From an uncultured Thermogutta sp. (GTDB lineage: Bacteria; Planctomycetota; Planctomycetia; Pirellulales; Thermoguttaceae), in assembly GCA_937128505.1 (NCBI GenBank), contig CAKZMM010000047.1:1-47631 (forward strand): a stretch of 47,631 bases of DNA. Direction: 5' to 3'. How positions within the stretch are numbered: the stretch's first letter is position 1; each line of letters begins with the position of its first letter. The position numbers were made by a program, and so were the translations under genes. Positions 18,848 through 28,610 of the stretch are shown here, in pieces. The notes beneath the pieces are model-generated. The model made no database searches. It had not been told where the DNA came from and saw only the letters and a list, made by a program, of their open reading frames with translations.

Positions 18848-20191
18848 ATGGATCGAACCGGAGATTGCACCCTCATGTCTGGAGTGGCAATTATCTTGCT
18901 TGCGCTATTCTGGGGGTTTTTCGGCGGGATTACCCTATGTTTGAGTGCGGACACGGCAGCTTCGTCACCGGGAACTGAGCTGCCCAATGTGCTGCTGATT
19001 ATCGGGGACGATCAAGGGTGGACGGACTTCGGCTTCATGGGACATCCCATTGTTCAGACGCCTCATCTTGATCGCCTCGCCTCAGAAGGGCTGCTTTTCA
19101 CCCGCGGGTATGTGCCGTCGAGCTTGTGCCGGCCGAGCTTGGCGACGATTGTGACGGGCTTATTTCCCCATCAGCATAAGTTAACGACGAATGACCCCCC
19201 GGATGGTTTGCCCCGGGCGGAGACCTTAAGGCTTCGCGAAGCGCAGATTCGTTACATCGAGCAAGTGCCCACGTTGCCGCGTCTTCTGGCACGAAAGGGA
19301 TACCTCAGCTTACAAACCGGCAAATGGTGGGAAGGACACTACCGACGGGGTGGTTTTACCCACGGGATGACCCACGGAGATCCCAGCCGTGGTGGTCGTC
19401 ACGGGGATGAAGGGCTGAAGATTGGCCGCGAGGGTCTACGGCCGATTTTCGAGTTCATCGAGCAAGCCGGCGGCAAGCCGTGGTTTATTTGGTATGCGCC
19501 TTTCTTGCCTCATACCCCGCATAATCCGCCGGCTGATTTGCTGGGAAAGTACCGTCAAAAGACCGATTCTCTTTTCGTGGCTCGATACTGGGCCATGTGC
19601 GAGTGGTTTGACCACACCTGTGGCGAACTGATTGAATATTTGGAGCGAAAGGGGTTATCGCGGAATACGCTTGTGGTTTTCTGCGTCGATAACGGCTGGA
19701 TTCAGGACCCGGCATCAAACAATTTTGCTCCGAAGTCCAAGAGGTCGCAGTACGACGGCGGCATTCGGACCCCAATCATTCTGCGTTGGCCCGGGGTAAT
19801 TCCCCCGGCTCGGGACGAGAGTACCCCGGTTTCTTCCGTTGATTTGGCACCGACCATTCTCCGTGTTTGTAGCGGTGAGCCCACGGCGGATATGCCGGGG
19901 ATCAATCTGTTTGACCCCGCAGCTCGGGCGGAAAGAAGCGCGGTTTTTGGGGAGGTATTCCTGCACAGCGCTTTGGATATTCACGACCCGGTCAAGAACC
20001 TCATGTACCGGTGGTGTGTGGACGGCTGGTGGAAACTCATCGTACCGCATGCCCCGAATGTGCCCGCAGGAAAAATTGAACTTTACGACTTGAAAAATGA
20101 CCCGCATGAGACGGTTAATCTTGCCGTGGAAAAGCCGCAGATTATGGAGCAGCTGCGGGTTCGGTTGGAAAAGTGGTGGGCAGTGCCGTAA
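18848..20191 (+). CDS. Secreted type I sulfatase
   Basis: The protein has 447 residues. It hydrolyses sulfate esters, probably on glycans, outside the cytoplasm. Metal ligands appear as GDDQG (D54, D55). The catalytic cysteine, which must be oxidised to formylglycine, is C94 in LCRPSLATIVTG. The classical maturation motif is CxPSR; here the fifth position is Leu, a variant I recall from other planctomycete sulfatases. Downstream are TGKWWEG, PFLPHTPHNPP, the DNGW ligand segment and a late KSKRSQYDGG segment with candidate substrate-binding lysines. The hydrophobic signal lies at about 11-33. An ATG at 18875 with GGAG upstream would give a shorter 438-residue form with a more normal signal peptide. 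No formylglycine-generating enzyme gene lies in the window. Confidence 0.9.
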   Translation: MDRTGDCTLMSGVAIILLALFWGFFGGITLCLSADTAASSPGTELPNVLLIIGDDQGWTDFGFMGHPIVQTPHLDRLASEGLLFTRGYVPSSLCRPSLATIVTGLFPHQHKLTTNDPPDGLPRAETLRLREAQIRYIEQVPTLPRLLARKGYLSLQTGKWWEGHYRRGGFTHGMTHGDPSRGGRHGDEGLKIGREGLRPIFEFIEQAGGKPWFIWYAPFLPHTPHNPPADLLGKYRQKTDSLFVARYWAMCEWFDHTCGELIEYLERKGLSRNTLVVFCVDNGWIQDPASNNFAPKSKRSQYDGGIRTPIILRWPGVIPPARDESTPVSSVDLAPTILRVCSGEPTADMPGINLFDPAARAERSAVFGEVFLHSALDIHDPVKNLMYRWCVDGWWKLIVPHAPNVPAGKIELYDLKNDPHETVNLAVEKPQIMEQLRVRLEKWWAVP

Positions 20192-20627
20192 AGTGCGGCC
20201 GTGACCGGAAATTTGCCTTAATGTGAACCCAAACGTGTGCCCTCAAAGTTCGAGATCGTATTCGACGCAGTCATCCATTTTTGCCTTTGGCTTGATGTGA
20301 ACCCAAAGGTCTGCACTGGAGGAGTGTCTTACTGGGCACTGAAGGCGCGGCTTGCGAGCACGAGATGCGCAGCGGAGAAAGAATCGCTTATCTCCGAGTG
20401 TGTTCTGCGGGTTGACTTCGCCGATTGATTCCGAGGAAATTCTGCGGGTTTCTGCGGGTCGGTACCAGCTCGCTAAGACGCGGACAAATTGCACACGTCT
20501 TAACTACGGCTTTTTGCACCCGTCTCAACTACAGCTATTCCGGCAGCACGACGGTTTGCAATAGATCCAAAATGAGCAGTGGGTACTTGCCGCGAACTAC
20601 AATCCGCGTTGGCACCGGTTACCGGAC
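20192..20627. other. Gene-free spacer with several short duplications
   Basis: ATGTGAACCCAAA recurs at about 20221 and 20295 within larger similar stretches. A 25-nt period pair starts at 20489 and 20514 (TTGCACACGTCTTAACTACG and a variant). TTCTGCGGGT occurs three times near 20405-20460. No gene seen. Confidence 0.65.
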
Positions 20628-21506
20628 TTAAGGCAAAAATACGGCGATGGGCACCCGCGTGTTTTGTTCCACTGTTTGTGCGATCCACTGGATTTCAGGT
20701 GCATCCAGAGGGGTGACGAAGCTTTCTGCCGGCCTACGTGCCACGGTATAAATCTGAACAAGCTTGATCTTGCCCCCGGCAGAAAGAATCTCGTTTAAAC
20801 GGTCGCAATAGGCCTGGAGTTCGCCCGCCGAGGGAGGTTGCCCGTGGATTCGCATGAAAAGGGACTGAATCACAACGGGGCGTTCTCGGGCGGCCTGCGT
20901 GATGTTTTCCAAGATGAGTGAAAACTTGATATTCGCGCGAGCCACAAGCCGGTAATACTCCTCGGTGCCTGCGTCGAGTTTGGCCCAGATTTCCCCGTTG
21001 TTGGCATCGAGAATCCGCAGGCCTTTCCGCACGTTCTCCCGATGAAATAGACTTGCGTTAGTGATCAGGACTAGCTTCAGTTCGGTCAACCCGCGGTTTG
21101 CCCGAGCGTTGGCCGCCAGTTGTACGGCTTCGACAAATTGCGGGCAACTGGTGGGCTCGCCATCGCCGCTGAAAGCGATGTCGCGTGCCGCGCGTAAGGT
21201 CGCAGGTACCTCCCGGAAATTTGGGTGTTGAAATAACTGGCCCGAAAGGACCGATTCGAGCATGTCGTCCAGTTCTGCTTTTAGCCGCGGCAAGACCACA
21301 GCGCGACGGGAGGGGGAGCCGCGGCGGTCAACCTGACAGTAGATGCAATCGAAGTTGCAGATCCGATCCGGATTGAGATTCACCCCAATGGAAACTCCCC
21401 CCGCTCGACGGCTTACCACGGGGTAAACGTACCAGTTCTCCTCGAAATTGCGAGGATGAAGCAAAAAGTAGCGCCGAAGGGCTGATTTTTCAGCCGATCT
21501 ATCCAT
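20628..21506 (-). CDS. Radical SAM protein of unknown substrate
   Basis: The protein has 292 residues starting at the ATG at 21506. The radical SAM cluster motif is C50-x3-C54-x2-C57 (ICNFDCIYCQ). The glycine-rich SAM-binding segment FSGDGEPTSCP is at about 114-124, and LVLITNASLF and EIWAKLDAG follow. The family resembles COG0731-type Fe-S oxidoreductases, which include wyosine-synthesis homologues, but this protein is bacterial and its true substrate is unknown. It is cytosolic. The neighbouring small gene and ilvC are on the same strand but separated by several hundred bases. Confidence 0.85.
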   Translation of the reverse strand: MDRSAEKSALRRYFLLHPRNFEENWYVYPVVSRRAGGVSIGVNLNPDRICNFDCIYCQVDRRGSPSRRAVVLPRLKAELDDMLESVLSGQLFQHPNFREVPATLRAARDIAFSGDGEPTSCPQFVEAVQLAANARANRGLTELKLVLITNASLFHRENVRKGLRILDANNGEIWAKLDAGTEEYYRLVARANIKFSLILENITQAARERPVVIQSLFMRIHGQPPSAGELQAYCDRLNEILSAGGKIKLVQIYTVARRPAESFVTPLDAPEIQWIAQTVEQNTRVPIAVFLP

Positions 21507-21916
21507 CGGAGAACCTGAAACTTTTCCGGATCCTGGAGTCTGCGAAAATTGATCTTTCGGCCAAACGACTAACTCCGCACTTATAACGACTAATTTCGCA
21601 ATGAAATTCTACGCTTTCTTTCGGTAGATTTCCCGCAACCACGTTTCAAGTGAGATCGAATCCTCGCTCAAATGATTGACATGATCGCGAGGCCGGCAAG
21701 CCTGCGGGGTGCTTGGAAGTTTGAACCCCGCAAAATACCAATTTGCCAAGAGGTGAGAAAAACATCCCCGCAAGACGCGCTTGAGAGAAAAGCAGAGAAA
21801 GATTCAGAGTTATTTCCCGCCTGCGGGTAAGCAGCGAACTTTACGGAAGCTGATTGCCCATCAGCTTCGCTAACCAGATTAGACCCCTCCCCCTGGCAAT
21901 CGTATGCTCCCGCCCC
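21507..21916. other. Gene-free spacer
   Basis: About 410 nt between two minus-strand genes. I see no gene, RNA or strong terminator. Confidence 0.55.
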
Positions 21917-22189
21917 TTAAGCCCGACGCAGGACCGTGAATTCGTCCAAGGTGATTACTGTCAATTCCCCGTCCGGCAGTTCGAGTAGAATGACGTCGCT
22001 AAAGACCTCATCGTCCTCTGCCCGAGCGAAATGCAGTCCGTGGCGCTGTCGTTCCGTTCTTACGACGGTTCCAACCGTTTTCACTTTCCAACTTTTTGTG
22101 CCGACCGTTACCAGATGTTCCACCTCGATGCGATCCCCCGGCTTAAGTTCCTCGAATCGCGTCTCCAACGAAGCGTTGTCTGCTGCCAT
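21917..22189 (-). CDS. Small conserved planctomycete protein of unknown function
   Basis: The protein has 90 residues from an ATG with GAGGAGG seven bases upstream. The sequence is rich in beta-strand residues: ELKPGDRIEVEHLVTVG, TVGTVVRTERQRHGLHF, then SDVILLELPDGELTVITLDEF and a basic end. This suggests a small beta-barrel, perhaps nucleic-acid or protein binding. I recall close homologues throughout the Pirellulales, which supports the organism assignment, but no function is known to me. There are no cysteines, signal peptide or catalytic motif. Confidence 0.75.
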   Translation of the reverse strand: MAADNASLETRFEELKPGDRIEVEHLVTVGTKSWKVKTVGTVVRTERQRHGLHFARAEDDEVFSDVILLELPDGELTVITLDEFTVLRRA

Positions 22190-22792
22190 GCTTGTGCCTC
22201 CTCGGTGAGGGTTCCTGATTCCAATTTTAGCGAAATCCCCCGGAGTTTTAATGTCAAAAACGCTTCGAGCTGTCGAAACTGGGTTGCCGAGTCAATCCGC
22301 CCCCGGGGTGCCCAGTCTAAGCTAAGCACGAGGAGATTTTCCAAAGCAGCTTAAAGCGATAGCACGATGGAAAGTGGAGGAAAACAGCCGCTAAAAGCTC
22401 GTCAGGCTGCCGACGGCTTGCGGCGCAATTGCCGCCTCTCGCGATGGATCCGACCGACTTCGAAAGCGTGACCAAACCGCCGAGGCTGACTGGCCCAAAA
22501 ATATTGCAATTTGTCACATTTTATGCGCGATCAGCGGGGAGCTTGGGCGCCCGTAGTTTAAACCGCTTTGCCCCTCATTTTGTGGGGCGTGCGGAGATTT
22601 TTGGGGGCTATACGGAACCATTTTAGGGGGTTTAAGGAGGCATGATCATGGACTGGGGACAAAAGATCTTCCTTTCGCATACCGCGGCACCACCCGTGAG
22701 TTGCTCCAAAGCTGCCGGGGGTTTTCGGTGAGGACCGATGATCTGCCGATCGATCTCCCGACGGCGCTGATTTGTCAGCGATGATTGTTTGG
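22190..22792. other. Gene-free spacer downstream of ilvC
   Basis: About 600 nt between ilvC and the small conserved gene. No gene or clear terminator is visible. Confidence 0.5.
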
Positions 22793-23797
22793 TCACACTT
22801 CCTTCGCGTCGATCCACGACATCATCTTTCGCAGTTTTCGGCCTACCTGCTCAATCGGATGTTCTCGTTCCCGCCGACGCATTGCCTTAAAGGCCGGGGC
22901 ATTGGCTTTATTTTCGAGAATCCACTCTTTGGCGAATTGCCCACTGCGAATTTCTTCCAGGATTCGCCACATTTCCTCTTTTGTTTTGTCGTTAATGATA
23001 CGTGGGCCACGGGTGTAGTCGCCGTATTCTGCGGTATTCGAGACGCTATACCGCATATAACTCAGCCCACCCTGATAAAAAAGGTCTACAATCAGCTTCA
23101 GTTCATGGAGGCATTCGAAATAAGCCATTTCCGGTTGGTAACCGGCTTCTACCAAGACCTCGAAGGCGGTCTTGACCAAGGCACTTACTCCGCCGCAGAG
23201 AACCACCTGTTCGCCGAACAAATCGGTTTCGGTCTCTTCCGCGAAAGTCGTTTCGATGACGCCGGCTCGGGTGCCGCCGATTCCCTTGGCATATGCCAAG
23301 ACAAGCTTGAGGGTTTCCTCCGTGGCATTCTCACCCAGTGCGACCAAACACGGCACACCGGCTCCGCGAACGAACTCCGATCGCAGGAGGTGTCCGGGCC
23401 CTTTCGGGGCAACGAGGGCCACGGCCACCCCGGGTGGGATATCAAACTGCCCATAGTGTACGTTAAAACCATGTGAACAAATGATCAATTTACCGGGAGC
23501 AAGATTCGGGCGGATCTGCGTACGGAACACATCTGCCTGAAGTTCGTCCGGGATTAAGATCGTAATGATATCCGCCTGCCGAACGACCTCTTCGGTGGCT
23601 TCCGGCTGAAACCCGTGCTGAACAGCGAGTTGGTAGTTTGCCGTTCCCGGGAGCTCTGCAACCAGGACACGAATGCCGCTATCGCGGAGGTTCTGGGCAT
23701 GAGCATGTCCTTGGGAGCCGTAACCCAGAATTCCCACTGTTTTGCCCGACAAAAGCCCCAGATCCGCATCGTGATCGTAATAGATCTTAGCCGGCAT
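22793..23797 (-). CDS. ilvC: Ketol-acid reductoisomerase, class I
   Basis: The protein has 334 residues from the ATG at 23797, preceded by AAGGAGC. It converts acetolactate or acetohydroxybutyrate to the dihydroxy acid in valine, leucine and isoleucine synthesis, needing Mg2+ and a nicotinamide cofactor. [12 protein letters not shown] (26-37) is the dinucleotide-binding motif; CSHGFN, APKGPGH and [15 protein letters not shown] are the conserved active-site and metal segments. The length fits class I. The loop that normally holds Arg and Ser contacts to the NADPH 2'-phosphate (RPGS-like) reads E48-L-P-G-T52, so NADH may be preferred. ilvN lies upstream on the same strand after a 1.1-kb gap. 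Confidence 0.96.
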   Translation of the reverse strand: MPAKIYYDHDADLGLLSGKTVGILGYGSQGHAHAQNLRDSGIRVLVAELPGTANYQLAVQHGFQPEATEEVVRQADIITILIPDELQADVFRTQIRPNLAPGKLIICSHGFNVHYGQFDIPPGVAVALVAPKGPGHLLRSEFVRGAGVPCLVALGENATEETLKLVLAYAKGIGGTRAGVIETTFAEETETDLFGEQVVLCGGVSALVKTAFEVLVEAGYQPEMAYFECLHELKLIVDLFYQGGLSYMRYSVSNTAEYGDYTRGPRIINDKTKEEMWRILEEIRSGQFAKEWILENKANAPAFKAMRRREREHPIEQVGRKLRKMMSWIDAKEV

Positions 23798-24336
23798 TGT
23801 AGAAAGCTCCTTTCCGTTGACAGCTTGAAGACCCACTGATCCTGCGACTGATGATCCGTTTAATCTTTGAACCGTGTGTTTTTTGACGATGTAGGCCGAT
23901 GGTTTCCGGCCACTAACTTTTTCTTGTTTCTCGCGATAGTGGCACCAACCTGGAAGTGCGAAGTTAAGTCGCCGACCTTGCGATCACTTTTTCCCGGCCT
24001 CCGACCTCAGAATCGTCGAAACGATACTCAGCTCTATGTCAGCCTAGTCCTCCCGAAAACTGCTCAAGTGAGAGAGCATTATGGTAGCCTAAGGCGGAAA
24101 GCGGGTAAACCCATTCGAGAGGGCGGTTCGGTCGGCCGGAGGTACACGCGCTTGGTCGGCTTCTCCTTGCGGGGCACAAGGGTCATTTCCGCGGTGACTC
24201 AAGCCGATCTAATTTCTCAAGTGCGAGGGTGGCGGTAATTCATGCTGGGCAGCCCGTAGCGCTAATTTCTGATCTCTTCAGGTGGGGGGTGCTGGCCTGG
24301 GAATAGGATGTGGGGGTTAAGGAAGTCAGCACGTTT

Positions 24337-24470
24337 TTGGAGACAAGTTGCATGGAAAATGGGACTAAAACGCTAGGAAACAATGCATCAGGAAAGAAGG
24401 CGTTAGCAAATAGGACCTTTAGAGATAAGGCGTTCGGAAATAAGGAGTTTGGAGACAAGGCTGATTTTCG
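24337..24470. repeat. 15-bp imperfect tandem repeat
   Basis: Units such as GGAAAGAAGGCGTTA, AGAGATAAGGCGTTC, GGAAATAAGGAGTTT and GGAGACAAGGCTGAT follow one another with a 15-nt period. TTTGGAGACAAG occurs both at the start and near the end of the run. Because 15 is a multiple of three, the repeat reads as five-residue units on either strand. Confidence 0.8.
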
Positions 24471-24480
24471 GAAAGCGTAA
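24352..24480 (+). CDS. Possible 42-residue pentad-repeat peptide
   Basis: An ATG at 24352, with GGAG about nine bases upstream, opens a 42-residue frame across the 15-bp repeat. The peptide has recurring five-residue units such as KAFGN, KEFGD and KADFR, reminiscent of but not matching the pentapeptide-repeat consensus. It is basic and very short. It may simply be repeat DNA that is open by chance. Confidence 0.2.
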   Translation: MENGTKTLGNNASGKKALANRTFRDKAFGNKEFGDKADFRKA

Positions 24481-24922
24481 GCGGCTGGCCAAGCCAGGAT
24501 TTGACTCGTGGGCAAGGCGGGCGAAAATCCTCCGGTTCCGTGGAAAAAAAGAACGCAAAAAGAAAAGGATTTGTAGGAAGCTAACCCGGGCGGGCCCGAT
24601 GGATATTGCCGGGGCAAATTCATTTTGGATGTGCGGGGAACAACTTGGGCACTGGGACCGTTGCCAGTGGTTTAAGCTCCTTTTTTATTTTCGTTTAAGC
24701 TGCTTTATCTCCGATAGTTCTGATTCGGATCTCCGATAGTTCAGGCTCGGCTCGGCCGGACGGATGAACACGGCATACGCAAGCCGATGAACGCAGCGTA
24801 CGTAAACCACTCGGCGAACAGGCAGAGGGCTTTGCGTTGTTTAACTGCAAATGACCGCGGGTAAAAGTTGAAAAAGGGGTAACCCAATTAGAGAGATTGC
24901 CCGGTTTGGTCTACCGCCTAGC

Positions 24923-25450
24923 TCAACTCCCAGCCGGTTCCAAATCCTGACCATTGGGCGGGCCGACCTGACTTCCCGGACCCCGGATCAATGCAATTCG
25001 CCCAGTTCGGGCCAACTCGACGATCCCAAAGGGCCGCATCAATTCGATGAAAGCCTCGATCTTCTTTTCCGGTCCCGCGATTTCGATGATGACCGTCTCC
25101 GACGACACATCCACGATACGGCCCCTGAAGATGTCGGTCAGCTCGCGAATTTCGCTGCGTTTTCCGGCGGGTGCCTTTACTTTGATGAGCATGAGGTCGC
25201 GTTCGACGCAGTCCCGGGAGCTGATATCGTCTACCCGCACCACGGTCACGATCTTTTCCAGTTGCTTGCGAACTTGCTCTAAGACGGCATCGTCCCCCAT
25301 CACCACGAAAGTCATCCGAGAAAGACGTGGGTCTTCTGTCTCCCCGACCGCTAAGCTGTCGATGTTGTACCCCCGCGAGGCCAACATCCCCGAGATATGT
25401 GAAAGAACACCGGGGACATTGTGAACTAGAGCTGACAAAATATGCCGCAT
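24923..25450 (-). CDS. ilvN: Acetolactate synthase small (regulatory) subunit
   Basis: The protein has 175 residues from the ATG at 25450, which has GAGG eight bases upstream; the longer frame adds a non-conserved N-terminus. The N-terminal ACT domain is clear: HILSALVHNVPGVLSHISGM and RGYNIDSLAVGETEDP, with the glycine and asparagine positions that bind the feedback inhibitor valine. The second half contains DLMLIKVKAP and IVDVSSETVIIEIAG, typical of the IlvN/IlvH C-terminal domain. It activates and regulates the catalytic subunit IlvB, whose gene is not in the window. ilvC follows on the same strand after 1.1 kb. Confidence 0.95.
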   Translation of the reverse strand: MRHILSALVHNVPGVLSHISGMLASRGYNIDSLAVGETEDPRLSRMTFVVMGDDAVLEQVRKQLEKIVTVVRVDDISSRDCVERDLMLIKVKAPAGKRSEIRELTDIFRGRIVDVSSETVIIEIAGPEKKIEAFIELMRPFGIVELARTGRIALIRGPGSQVGPPNGQDLEPAGS

Positions 25451-25513
25451 CGCTATACCTCGTTTTGAAATCGTTGCGTCGATTGTGGAGCCTTCGGAAA
25501 GGGGGTTAAATCT

Positions 25514-25538
25514 ATTGTCTCGTACAGTATAAGACAAT
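25514..25538. promoter_or_regulatory. Inverted repeat ATTGTCT...AGACAAT upstream of ilvN
   Basis: Perfect 7-nt arms separated by 11 nt lie 64 nt upstream of the ilvN start. A position this close to the gene suits a regulator-binding site or a leader hairpin. No regulator can be named. Confidence 0.35.
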
Positions 25539-25875
25539 CCCAGGTGCGGTACGGTTCGGTTTTTCGGAGGATGGATCGGCGTGAGGTATTAGAAAGGCGG
25601 AAACTCAGATCGTTCGAGATCTCAACCAACTACTCTCAGCGATTAACCTTTTTGAGAGGCTTGCGCCGGCTTGGCTCGCCGTTTTCCGGGCATGTGCAAT
25701 CAATCTTAAGACGGGCCGACCGAGTATTTGGGTTCGCGGATGGAATTTGTCGAAGCAAACTCGGTCGGCTAACCCTTGTGCCTATTGCCGACAAAGTACG
25801 GGGTAACTCGGCCAACGATTGCAAGAGTTCCTCTCCAAGGCGTAGACGCTGGTCTCCCATTACTTAATGTTATCT

Positions 25876-25928
25876 TTCATAGTCAATGTAAGTAATACCA
25901 GGTAATTCATAGTCGATGTAAGCAATAG
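25876..25928. repeat. 30-nt period imperfect duplication
   Basis: TTCATAGTCAATGTAAGTAA at about 25877 recurs as TTCATAGTCGATGTAAGCAA at about 25907, with two mismatches. It is followed by further TAATACCGGATAATA-type similarity. Confidence 0.85.
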
Positions 25929-26091
25929 TAGATAATACCGGATAATATCCGGCGAACTGTGTGACCCACTTTATGGCCAAAAAACAATAAGCTTAGAAAT
26001 TTTTTCCTTCGTTTCGATTGCTGTTGGTGTTTCGGTGCTTTTAATTCGCCTTTTCAATTCGCAAAAAAGGGCGGGGAAATCCGCAGAAAAG

Positions 26092-26168
26092 GCACGCATG
26101 GATGAAAAATTTGGTATGGCTCGAAATTAAAGCACGCAGGGATGAAAAATTTGGTATGCCTCAAAATT
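26092..26168. repeat. 37-bp near-identical duplication, 40-nt period
   Basis: Copies at 26092-26128 and 26132-26168 start GCACGCA, contain GATGAAAAATTTGGTATG and differ at three positions. They do not lie in a gene. Confidence 0.9.
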
Positions 26169-26340
26169 CTTACGATGCGCCGGGATGGCGGCATAATGGA
26201 CTCAACCGCGAGGATGTTCAACACGCGGATTATCGCCCTCAACCAAAACCATAAACGGGTTTAGAAAACCGCGAGGAACCGGGCTCACAAAATCACAATC
26301 CATATGAGTTATTTACTGATCTTTGTGCCCAACTTGGGGT

Positions 26341-26360
26341 TTGAGATTCTTTGAGATTCT
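26341..26360. repeat. Exact 10-bp tandem duplication
   Basis: TTGAGATTCT is repeated twice in a row without change. Confidence 0.9.
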
Positions 26361-26692
26361 TATGGAAAAACTCGTAGAAAAAAACTTGCCGGCAGCTCGG
26401 TTTTAGGGTTAACGTGATAAGAATTATAAGCTTTATGATAACTATAAGAGTATTTCGGTCGCCCCCCTCTCTTTCTCTTCTTTTGGCGCTCCGTTCACCT
26501 ATGCAAGTCGACTTCTTTGAGCAATTCGGATCTTTTCGTTTCGCAGAAAGATCAGAAAAAGGGGTGTCTTTCAAATCCCTGCAAGCGTAGTGCGCCGGCT
26601 CGCTTTGTCCATTCATGTTTCGTTTCCAAATCGGATGCGAATATCCGCATGCGTGGTACACCGGCACAGCGGGGTTTAAATTCAGCAGTTTC

Positions 26693-27688
26693 TCACGGGA
26701 CATCTTCGCCCCAAATGGGCACACCAATGCCGCGGATCGGAAATCCGAGGCGTTTATCGGTCACTAAATTGATCAATGGTTGCCCGGTAAGCCAGCGCCG
26801 CAAATTGTGACAAAATAGCTCCGTTATATCGTCCGCTCGTCGGGCACTTTGGCCGCCCACGTGTGGCGTGATGATCACGTTCTCAAACTCCCAAAGCGGG
26901 CTTTCCGGGGGTAAAGGTTCAGGATCGGTCACGTCCATGACGGCGCCGGCAATCCATCGTTCTCGAAGGGCACGAACCAGCGCATCATGGACGACAAGCC
27001 CGCCGCGAGCCACATTAGCCAGAAGGCCTGTGGGTTTCATTCGTTGAAATCGCTCCTCGTTGAAAAGTCCCTGCGTACTCGGGTTGAGAGGAAGTGCGAG
27101 GATGACGATGTCGGACTCACGCAGGAGTTCGTCCAGGCAGTCTGCCGGCCAAAGGTGTTCCACCCAAGGGGGCTTATTCACGGGGAAAAGATCGGTAGCA
27201 AGGATCCGGGTCTTGAAGACGGAGAGCAACTGGGCCACTCGCCGCCCCACCCCGCCAAAACCGACAATCCCTACCGTTGAGTGGGTCAAATCGCGGGTGG
27301 GACGACGGACAAATTCCCGCTTCTGCTGGGCCCGGAAAAATACGGGTAAACTGCGGCACCAGGCCGTCAGGAGGGCGATCGTGTGCTCGGCCACTTGGTC
27401 GGCGAGCACGCCGGATGCGCTTGTGACAACAACGGGCGATTCAATCACGGAGGGGACAAGCACGTGGTCTAACCCGGCTGCGGAAGACTGCACCCATTTT
27501 AAACGGCCTTTAGCGACCACAGAGTCCCAGTCGATGGGGACCTTCGCATGGCCGAAGAAGATGTCGGCCGTGAAGATTTCCTCGGCGATTCGCTCCTGAC
27601 CGGCATCGATAATCTTAGCCTCCGGAGCGATCTGCGAGATTTGCTGCTCGTGACGCGGTTCATGCGGATAGCATAGGACGATTCGCAC
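26693..27688 (-). CDS. D-2-hydroxyacid dehydrogenase (NAD-dependent)
   Basis: The protein has 331 residues when started at the GTG at 27688, which has GAGG six bases upstream; a TTG at 27709 overlaps the region before that site. It is a D-isomer-specific 2-hydroxyacid dehydrogenase of the phosphoglycerate/glyoxylate-reductase type. The NAD motif is GFGGVG at 143-148. The catalytic triad is R228 (NVARGG), E257 (DPEPLP) and H276 (TPHVGG). It reduces a 2-keto acid to a D-2-hydroxy acid in the cytosol; the substrate cannot be decided. It lacks the C-terminal ACT domain of many SerA enzymes. Confidence 0.92.
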   Translation of the reverse strand: MRIVLCYPHEPRHEQQISQIAPEAKIIDAGQERIAEEIFTADIFFGHAKVPIDWDSVVAKGRLKWVQSSAAGLDHVLVPSVIESPVVVTSASGVLADQVAEHTIALLTAWCRSLPVFFRAQQKREFVRRPTRDLTHSTVGIVGFGGVGRRVAQLLSVFKTRILATDLFPVNKPPWVEHLWPADCLDELLRESDIVILALPLNPSTQGLFNEERFQRMKPTGLLANVARGGLVVHDALVRALRERWIAGAVMDVTDPEPLPPESPLWEFENVIITPHVGGQSARRADDITELFCHNLRRWLTGQPLINLVTDKRLGFPIRGIGVPIWGEDVP

Positions 27689-28610
27689 GGTTAACCTCAA
27701 ACTAATCAAAGCTGGCAGCTAAAACAAATTTCGCAAGTTGTAGGTGAGGCAACCCAAACTGTGCACGATCGGGCATGCCCTCAGGTTTCGAGGGCTCACG
27801 ATGACGGTGAGTTCGTTTCGCCGATGCGCGTGAATGACCCGCGGGCTGCCTGGCTGAGGAGCGTTAAAGCATCCTCAACACCCTACCCCGTTACTACGAT
27901 AACTGAGACGCAAAAAAGTTTCACGGGGCTAGGCTTGGCATTTGGCAAGCCGGGTCGGTGAATTCTGCGAGGTCCGCTACGGCGGTATGCCCTCGTGCGG
28001 CGGAGTGCCTACACACTTTCGAAAGCAAAACAAATAAATAAGGGTAAGCCTAGCAGGATTCAAATACCAGGTGCGCGGACGAATTCGAGGAGTGTTGCGG
28101 TTTGTCTTCCGGAATATTCGTATTCAAGCAGCTCTCCTCAGAATATGGTGTGGTTGCGGACTTGGCCAGCACAGGCGCCACATAAGAAGATCGCGAGGAA
28201 GAGCTAAGCCCGCCCGGGTGCGGGATGATCGCGGGCTACCCGGATTGGCTGGATTTAGGGTGAATAAGTGCTCGTGGATCAGTTTTCGGAGCGTAGAATA
28301 CGCGGCTTTGTGGGCGAATCGTTGCGTGGGCAAGGGTTTGCGGGCATTCTGGTCCTGAGGATCCGGGTGCTAGATTGCAGGACTACCAACGATTAGAATA
28401 TGTTGAGGAGTAAGATGTTGTGGCGAGCCCTACCCTGAGCGGTCGCCCCTCGAATGGTCGAGCCGCTGCCCGCCAGTTTTTTTCCCAGTTGGAGATTCGG
28501 TGCTCGCCTGCCGCCCGAGGTCCGTTTCAGCGGGCAGGCCGAGTCCAGGGTGCTAAGTCGGGTGAGTGTGTGGGAAAGGTTGAAGGTTTTTGGATTTGAA
28601 GGAGTCGTCC
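27689..28610. other. Gene-free divergent spacer
   Basis: About 920 nt between the dehydrogenase (minus) and the DoxX-like gene (plus). No gene or strong structural element is seen. Confidence 0.5.

Larger units (their letters stand above)
23798..24922. other. Gene-poor spacer between ilvC and ilvN
   Basis: About 1.1 kb with a 15-bp tandem repeat that could encode a small plus-strand peptide (24352-24480). No large gene is visible, so ilvN and ilvC may be transcribed separately. Confidence 0.55.
25451..26692. other. Gene-free spacer upstream of ilvN, rich in repeats
   Basis: About 1.24 kb. It contains the inverted repeat 25514-25538 and tandem repeats at 25876-25928, 26092-26168 and 26341-26360. 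No gene was recognised. Confidence 0.6.

Noticed and set aside
22772-23476. 234-residue open frame on the plus strand
   Set aside because: It is antisense to ilvC, which has full family motifs.
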